A stretch of 22,872 nucleotides of DNA from Apostichopus parvimensis. Lineage: Eukaryota; Echinodermata; Holothuroidea; Aspidochirotida; Stichopodidae. The notes under the pieces are model-generated. The model saw nothing but the letters and a program-made list of their open reading frames with translations, had not been told where the DNA came from and made no database searches. The DNA lies in contig KN892531.1 in NCBI GenBank assembly GCA_000934455.1, forward strand, positions 1 to 22,872. Reading direction: 5' to 3'. Of this stretch, positions 11,701 through 20,700 are shown piece after piece. The stretch's first letter is position 1. The number at the start of each line of letters is the position of its first letter. A program made the translations under genes and the position numbers.

Positions 11701-14700
11701 GAACTCCCAGACATTCCAGACAATCCAGGACTTATAGACCTTCTAAACCTTTTGGACCAGCTAGGCATTATTGACCTTCCAGACAGTCCAGGTGTTCCTG
11801 ATGTTCCAGATAATCCAGGCCTTCGAGACATTCTAAACCTTCTAGACCAACTAGGCCTCATTGACCTTCCTGATATTCCGGACAATCCAGATCTTCCTGA
11901 CATTCCAGATCTTCCTAATATTCCAGATTTTCCAGATAATCTAGGTCTTCTAGATCTTCTTAACCTTTTGGACCAACTAGGCATCATAGATATTCCTGAC
12001 ATTCCAAAAGATCCAGGGTTTTTAGACATTCTAAAACTTCTCAACCAATTAGGTCTCATAGATCTTCCTGACATTCCAGACAACCCAGATCTTCCTGTCA
12101 TTCCAGCAGATCCAGGACTTTTAGACCTTCTAAACCTTCTAGATTACCTAGGCTTGATAGACCTTCCTGAGAATCCAGATGATCCAGACCCCATGGACCC
12201 TCCTAACATACCAGATGAGCCAGGCCTCCTGGACCTAGCAAAACTTCTAGACCGACTAGGCCTAATAGACCTTCCTGAGATTCCAGACAATCCAGGTGTT
12301 CCTGACATTCCCGATGATCCTGGTCTAATGGACATTCTAAACCTTCTAGACAAATTAGGACTCATAAACCTTCCTGACATTCCAGCTATTCCAGACCTTC
12401 CGGAAATTCCAGATGATCCAAGCCTTCTACAGCTAGTGGTTTACCTGCTCGACCTTCTAGACCAACTAGGGGTGATAGACATTCCTGACATCCCGGACGA
12501 TCTGGACCTTCCTGAGATTCCAGATGATCCAAACCTTTTAGACATTTTAACATACCTTCTAGACATTCTCGACCAACTAGGCGTCATAGATATTCCTGAC
12601 ATCCCAGATAATCCAAACCTTCCTGAGATGCCAGATGATCCTGGCATTTTTGAAGTTTTGATTTACCTTTTAAACCTGCTAGACCAACTAGGCCTCATAG
12701 ACATTCCCGACATTCCAGATATTCCTGACATGCCAGACATTCCAGATGATCCTGGCTTTGTAGATTTTCTAAAACTTCTAGAGCTTCTTGGCCTAATAAA
12801 CCTTCCAGACCTCCCAAACTTTCCTGGTATTCCAAATATTCCTGGTATTCCAAACATTCCTGGCATTCCAAACATTCCTGGCTTTCCAGACCTCCCAAAT
12901 ATTCCAGATATTCCAGATATTCCTTACATTCCAGAGGTTCCTAGTGTTGTTCCAGGTGTTGACTGCGATTACCACAAAGGTGGTGGTGGAGGTGGGGGAA
13001 GAGTAAGGTTGTTTTCACTCAATCCTAGTGCCATTCTTTCACAAAATATTGACGTAAGTGGTGGCAAGGCAGACTATGGATCGGTATATAAAAGTATTGT
13101 TCCAATTGTGTTTGATGGTATACCTGGAAGAATATGTCAGTCAGGAGTGATGTGCAGTGGGCATGGGTCTTGGTCTCCAGTTAGTCAGCTTTGTACTTGT
13201 GATAACAATTATGTTGGTTTCAATTGCCAGACACATTGCGATGGGATGGAGCAGTGTAATGGAAAGGGAGTTTGCGATACTAATGGCGGTTGTCTTTGTA
13301 AGAATGGATACGTTGGATATAGATGTGAGCATCAGTGCACTAGAGAGAATACTTGCAGTGGCCACGGTGATTGCTCTCATTCCGGTAACTGCGTCTGTGA
13401 TCCTTGTTACCATGGCCCAACATGTGCTGATCATTGCAGTGGTCATGGTATGTGTCACCGTGGGAACTGTCGATGCGATCCATGCTTTACCGGGATCTAC
13501 TGTCAATCAGAATGCAGTAGTCACGGCAGTTGCCAGTCAAGTGAATGTGATTGTGATACCTTATGGAGTGGAGAATATTGTGAGGTGCAGGCTTGTCCAG
13601 GGTTTGATGACGACTGCTCTGGTAATGGTGTCTGCAACGCTGCTCTTGGTCTCTGTTACTGTGATCCAGCGTTTACGGGTGATGATTGTTCCATCCCAGA
13701 CTGCCCTGGGACCCCTGACTGTGATGGAAGGGGGACATGCAGTGGAACATACGACCCACCTAGGTGTATCAATTGTGATGCAGGATGGATGGGAACTGGC
13801 TGTGAGTTGGAATGTTTACATGGTACACCAGAAGAGACTGATGGGAAGTTCACATGTACTTGCGACCCATGCTGGACAGGGAAAGGTTGTAATACCATAT
13901 GTACAGAGCATGGAGAGTGTAATAATGGCTCATGTTACTGTGACCCCTTGCAAGGATGGAGAGGGGCAGTCTGTCAAATACCAGGATGTCCTGGTTTTGG
14001 TGAGGATTGCACAGGACATGGGGATTGCAATTCAGCACTTCATGAGTGTTCGTGTGTTCCTGGTTGGACAGGTGTGGGTTGCCATATACCAGACTGTCCA
14101 GGAGAACCAGACTGTTTTGATCGAGGCTTCTGTAATACTACCTATGAATCTCCAAGATGTACAGAGTGTGAGAAAGGTTGGATGGGACGTGGTTGTGAAA
14201 TTGAGTGTACCCATGGTGTCCAGATGCCAATGAACAGCGACCAGTGTTTGTGTGACCCAGGATGGGTTGGAATCAGCTGCAACTCAGAATGCTCTGGTCA
14301 TGGAGTAATAGTCAATGATATTTGTATCTGTGATTATGATACCGGATGGAAAGGTGAGGTGTGTGATGTACCTGGATGCCCAGGGTTGTTTAACCTAGAC
14401 TGCTCTGGCCGTGGTGCTTGTGAAAGTGCCCAACATATATGTACCTGTGACGCAGGGTGGCGTGGACTTGGCTGTGAAGTAGCTGATTGTCCTGGAGAGC
14501 CAGATTGTAACAATAACACCGGTGTGTGTGATGACAGTTTTGATCCTCCCAGGTGTGTCAACTGCTCTGATGGTTGGATGGGGGAAGCCTGTGAGGAACC
14601 ATGTATATTTGGGTATCAAGATCCACCAAATAGTGGCAACTGCCATTGTTTCGATGGCTACTCTGGAGTAGGGTGCGATGCAGAATGCTCCACACATGGC

Positions 14701-17700
14701 AAAGTGAAAAACGAAACCTGTAAGTGTGACAAGGAATGGAAAGGACCACTATGTGACATCCCAGGATGCCCTGGCAAATTTGGGAAAGACTGTAGTGGCA
14801 GAGGAGAGTGTAACTCAGCCACTCACAAGTGTGTCTGTGAAAATGGATGGACGGGGGAAGGATGTGAATTACCTGATTGTCCAGGAGAACCAAACTGCAA
14901 TAATAATGGAACTTGTAGTGAGGAGTATGACCCTCCTCAGTGTATAGATTGCATCCCTGGGTGGATGGGTGCAGATTGTGGAGAGGTGTGTCTTTATGGC
15001 CAACAGAGCTATCCAAACTCAGGGGTATGTGATTGTGAACCTTGCTACTCGGGGAAAGGATGCAATGTAGAGTGTCAAGGGCACGGATCATGTGACACCG
15101 ATACAAACAGATGTATCTGTGATGACGGTTGGCGCGGTGAGAAATGTGAGACTGCTGGTTGTCCAGGTATTGGAGAGGACTGTTCTGGACATGGTGCTTG
15201 CAACAGTGGAATTCAGAAGTGCGATTGTTACCCTGGATGGGAAGGAAGAGGTTGTGAGATTCCAGACTGCCCTGGGAGTCCTGAAGATTGCAGTGGAAAT
15301 GGCTTTTGTAATGGCACAACTGACCCACCAGTGAGTCATATGAAACTTTATACTTCTGTGTTTTGCATTTATGGGACAAGTTTTCAAGCGTAAGCATTTT
15401 ACTGTTTTTGCAGTCTCTGAATGTACCTAGCAGTTGCTATCACCACAAACCTTCTCCTTCCGGTGGATGAAACTCACATTAAATCCATTAAGTGTATATG
15501 TTGTTTGTATATGTTGTAGTGTATATGTGTATATGTTGTTATATATGTTGTAGTGTATATGTTGATGCAGATGTGTTGAATGCTAGGTTACGTAGCATTC
15601 AACTACGTATTCAACTCGTTTCTGTTTCTTCTAGGTTTGCAACTGCTTCAATGGTTATCAAAGTGCAGACTGCAGCTATCAATGTGCAAATGGCCATACT
15701 AATGCTACAGGCTTCTGTGTCTGTGATCCTTGCTACAACGGCTTCGAGTGTAACTTTGAGTGTTCCGGCCATGGCAGCTGTGATAACGACACACTGACCT
15801 GCGAGTGTAACAACAACGAAGACGAAGGTTACCTGGGGCCCCTTTGTGAGATCACTGGGTGTCCCGGGCTGGATGGTAACTGCAACGGCCATGGAACATG
15901 CGAAGGAGTGGATAAGGAATGTGCCTGCTACCCTGGATGGAGAGGTTCTGACTGCAGTCAACCTGACTGTCCTGGGGAAACGGGGAGTTGCTCAGGTAAA
16001 TATTTGATGCCAATTTTGGAAGGTGATTTGTGACCTCCTATTTATTGTTATGTCAAGGACAAAGTTGAATGGTTGGAATGTCGAGGATGCAAAGATGATA
16101 GATTAATTTGATACTGGATATTTATCAAAAACCTCAATGTGTGATAATATGTCTGATCATTCTTGCAAAATAAAAGATAGTACCCTTTCACTTTTTACAT
16201 TCTGTAATCAGGTTGGTTGATCATGGTTATTATCTTCAATTTAATTTCATAGTGCTAGTCAGTTTAATGGCTCATACACTCTTGATGTCCAATCATTTTA
16301 TTCAAGCATTATCTTCAACTAAATTTTAAGATTGTTAGTCCCCCCAAGATCTTCCATCGCTAACATGCCGCGAAAGTGTCCATTAGCTACAGTATAGGTT
16401 GCATCCAAACACCCGCCGTTTGTACTGAACGGCAGGTTTTTTCCAGGTGGTTAGCTGAGTGATCAGTCCCATCTTTTCGCACCTTAGTTGAGCTGCCTAT
16501 ACATCTATTGTGCAACTCATCACACAGCTAGTAGCCAAATCACTATCAGATCAAGGCAGACATGGCAAGGTGTGAACAAATCGACTCTTACAAACTCACA
16601 AGTCCGTTTGCAGGAGAGATAAAGTTTCAGTAAGTTGAGGTCACGAGAGCTGAAAAATGCAACCTATGGTTAATGGACTAATTCTCATGATGAAACGTCC
16701 ACAATCCACCCATCCAGGTATCATTAACATAAATCTGCCCTATCAATGACCATGTTTAACTCAAAAGTTGTTTGGCTTTTGCATCTGTTCACAATCAGGT
16801 CATGGTACATGCATAGACGAGATACCGAGACGTTGTGCGTGCGATCCTGATTGGGCAGGGGACGCTTGTGATGTTGCTTGTGAGAACGGTTATAACTTTG
16901 GAAACAAAAGTGGTTGCATCTGTGATCTGTGTCACACCGGTGAGGGGTGTGACGGAGTTTGCTCAGGAAAAGGCTCTTGTGTCAACAGGTGAGAAAATTG
17001 ACATGATGATGCAAATTTGAACATGACTGTTAAATTGATGGATAAGCAAGTTGTTAACTCACACCAACCTTAATTGCCAACTCCAACTTTACAAAAATCA
17101 GTAGAAAAGCAAAGATTTTGTAGACATTTGATATTGTAGACAGATGTTTACATTTTCATAGAAATATTGTGAAGGTTGTAAGTGGTCCTCTTCATCCTCT
17201 CAAGTAATTAATAATAATCATTAATAATTAATCATATTTAGTCTAGCTCATTAACTTTTGTGTCTGTGATTTTGAATCTGGTTTGAGAGGAGATCGTTGC
17301 CGGATACCTGGATGTCCTGGAGTAGGGACAGACTGCTCCAATCCTGGATTCTGTATTATCTCATTTAATTTTGTCTGTATTTTATTACCAGCGTTTGTGT
17401 CTGTGATTTTGAGTCTGGTGCGAGAGGAGATCGTTGCCAGATACCTGGATGTCCTGGAGTAGGGACAGACTGCTCAAATCATGGATCCTGTAACTTTGGA
17501 ACTCTAGAGTGTGACTGTGATCCAGGCTGGAAGGGCATTGGTTGTCACATACCTGATTGCCCAGGTGCCCCGGACTGTAACAATAACGGAAGCTGTCCAA
17601 TACCAGAATCAGATGATGACCCTGTGGTATGCCATTGTTATGACACCTTCATGGGGGATGAATGCGAATTGAGGTGTATCCATGGAGATCCTGTAAACAT

Positions 17701-20700
17701 CAACGGTACATGGGTTTGTGAATGTGATCCTTGTTATGCTGGCCTTGATTGCTCTGCCAAGTGTAACGGTATCACTGACGATTGTCAAGAAGGTGTTTGC
17801 AACTGCAGATTCAGCGAATGGCGTGGTGACGCTTGTGAGATACCAGGTTGTTGGGGATACGGTGAAGACTGCACTGGACATGGTGATTGCAATGGTGGTG
17901 ACCGCACATGCTCCTGTTACCCAGGCTGGATTGGTATTGGATGTGAAAATGCAGACTGCCCTGGAGAGGTAGATTGCAGTGGTAGAGGGGTCTGTGTACC
18001 AGAGGAGCCCGTACCCAAATGTAACTGCTCAAAGAATTATATAGGTATGTGTGCTCCTCATCTGTAATGTGCTGTTCTAGTTAATTACAGTAGGTAGAAA
18101 ATAATGATTGAAGCATCCTCACAGTTTGACCATTTCTTAATAGTTTCTAGCATATTTAATGCCAATAAATTTTCAGAATGCTTTGAAGATGGTTGCAATT
18201 AATGATAGCAGAAACTTGAGCGCTTATTTAGTGACCATTTTCTTTATAGTATAGAACATATTTGTTGCCAAAACAATTTCAGAATTTTTTGAAGATAGCT
18301 GCAGAAACTGATAACAGAAATTGAAACTGATTGCGTGACCATTTTCTTAAAAGTTTCTAGCATATTAGTTAGTTGTCATTACAGATGGCTTTTCAGAATA
18401 CTTTTCTTCTTAAAACATCTTCCTACTGTTTTGTGGACTGTTTACAGGGATTGCTTGTGAAGGATTGTGTGACCATGGGACACCAGACTCACCAGACTCA
18501 ACAAACTGTACTTGCGATCCTTGCTGGCATGGGCCAGGGTGTGACCGCATGTGTAATGACCTTGGAGTCTGCACAGAGGACGGAACCTGCCTCTGTGGAT
18601 TTGATGGATTCAGAGGGCCTTACTGCGAACAAAAGAGCTGTCCTGGATTGTACGAGATGGATTGTTCCGGTCGTGGTACTTGCCTGAGTGGTTAGTAACA
18701 GTAGCCTATAGACTTAATCAGGATTGTATGTATGTATGTATTTTAGATCCTCCTGCAAGCAGGAACTCGCGAAGAAGCCTCATTGGCTTATCAAAGCCGC
18801 AAGCTGACTGAAGTCAGTCTCTTACATTCATATTTAACGTCCATGATTATGAATTGTTAATTGTCAAACTCTGTAACTGGACGACATACATTAAATCTGG
18901 GAGTGACTCAAACCGGGGACCTTATGATTGAAAGGCAGAGGCGTTAACCACTGAGCTAACACTCCACTTTAAATGTTCTGGACGTCGTATTAGCCTGAAC
19001 GGTTAGCCTAGACTTAATCACAATTTATTTAAAGGCTTTAAATGATCAGCAACCCTTTATAGTCTGTTATCAAATGTGAATGGAAAAATGACTAGGCTGA
19101 TATCCACAAAAATTGGAAGAAATTTTTTGTCTAGAACAGGATTATTGCTTTTACTTTTTCTAGTCCAAAGGTCTTGGTTTCTTTTCAGTCTTCTTCTAGC
19201 TACTAACTACATTTACCAGTTTTTAATAAGTAATTTGCATAATTTACATCTCATTACTTTTGGGTTTGATTGTGTAATCCTGTTTAATATCCAGACCAGT
19301 ACCAAGAATTTTGAGGCTTTATGGTTGTGATACACTATACACCACACCATTCCCATGATATGGTGATGTTTGCATTTTATAGTGCAAAATACCAACACAC
19401 ATGATCTCTCTTTTCAATTACAGTGATGTAGAACAGTCATTCCATTATATCTTTTATAGTTTTTTTTGTTTTTTTAGTATTTATTTGTTCTTCATTCCTT
19501 GCAAAGGCAAGAACAACTGTTTTCACTTTTTAGAACAAATTTACCAGACCAAACTTTTCCAAATTGTTCTATTTCAGTTTATAGTATGAGTTTCGTCTTC
19601 ACGATGTGTTCCTAGACCACAGGTTAAGGAAAGTTTTGGCAGCCTCAGTTCTGATTAGCATATTTTTGTATATTCCACACCCATCTTTTGCAACCGTGGG
19701 TCCATAGACCAGTGTGGGTTTGGTGGAAATTTTCAGAAGTGTGTGAGGACAAATGATCTTCAAAAAAGGAGGACTTGAAAAACTGATTTTACTAACTCAT
19801 AAATGCTTTCAAGAAAAAGAGAGGGAAAAAAAATGATAGCAAGCTCCTTATCCACTGAAAAATAAAATCCTGTGAAGGGAAATATACAAGACAGAGGGCC
19901 TGACGTTTGGATCCTAGCAGGATCTTCTTCAGAGGCTAACTGACATGAAAACAAACTAAGAACATATTATGGTACACAGATGGACAGACAGACAGACTGT
20001 CTGTCTGACAAACAAAGAACACATTATGTGACACAGACAGACAAACTGTCCGTCTAACTTTTACATGCTTTTCAAGACAGTCAGTAAAATTCATTCTCAG
20101 GAGAATGAAAACAATTCTGCTCAACCCCAGCCCTAACAGCAATAAGGTTGAGGTCAGTTCAGGGGTGACCCTCCGTAATTCTGGAACATTTCTTCATAGT
20201 CCAGAGGGGTTCATGGATGGAAGAAAAGATAAGAACCTAGGTTTTCATGTTGTTTTTTTGTTCACAGGGGAATGTCTCTGTAATAATGGTTGGACCGGAG
20301 TAGGCTGTGAGCTACCAGACTGTCCCGGTGAACCAGATTGTAACAATAATGGCACCTGTGATGGTGACACTACACCACTGCCATCCTGTGTTGATTGCAT
20401 CCCCGGATGGATGGGAGAGTCGTGTGAGCTACCCTGTGGGCCAGAATATGGCTTCCAGAATCCTCCTAATAGTGGTATCTGTCAGTGTACACATCCCTGT
20501 TGGCATGGCAATGGTTGTCAGGAGATGTGCAGTGGATTAGGAACATGCAGCAATGATGCATGTAGCTGTGTGGATGAGGATGGACTGAACCCAGGTAACT
20601 GGGGAGAGTTTTGTGAGAGAGAGGACTGCCCTGGTGTGGGATCACCATGTTCAGACCACGGCTTCTGTACCAATGACCTTGAATGTCAATGTGAAAATGA

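Larger units (their letters stand above)
18691..20267 (+). other. Intron 9
   Basis: Donor gttagt at 18691, acceptor TTCACAG ending at 20267. Contents in order: a minus-strand tRNA-derived SINE (18725-18965), a decayed copy of the exon 9 end (18974-19020), about 880 bases of AT-rich sequence with nothing recognisable, a hammerhead-like motif on the minus strand (19902-19932), and a short tandem duplication with a GACA-rich hairpin (19951-20055). Confidence 0.82.

Noticed and set aside
11316..12101. A 261-codon open frame on the minus strand rich in Ser, Gly, Arg and Met.
   Set aside because: It is the antisense reading of the low-complexity repeat; periodic sequence leaves several frames open. 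It has no independent coding features.
10966..12955. The Leu/Asp/Pro repeat could be an intron: there is a GTAAAG at 10966 and a TTCCAG ending at 12955.
   Set aside because: Removing 1990 nt shifts the frame and leads to a stop soon after (within the glycine-rich stretch at about 13000). The unspliced frame stays open and rejoins the glycine-rich unit and the EGF array.
13157..14233. A 358-codon open frame overlapping exon 5 in another frame.
   Set aside because: A shadow of the cysteine-rich coding frame; it shows none of the EGF regularity, and the real frame carries all conserved motifs.
18899..18965. A functional tRNA gene on the minus strand.
   Set aside because: A and B boxes and the acceptor stem are present, but the anticodon and T arms are degenerate, and it continues into a body and a (TACA)n tail typical of a SINE.
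20105..20267. Extending exon 10 upstream to the ATG at 20105.
   Set aside because: The upstream residues lack cysteines and EGF motifs, and a strong pyrimidine tract with TTCACAG at 20267 gives the phase needed to join exon 9.
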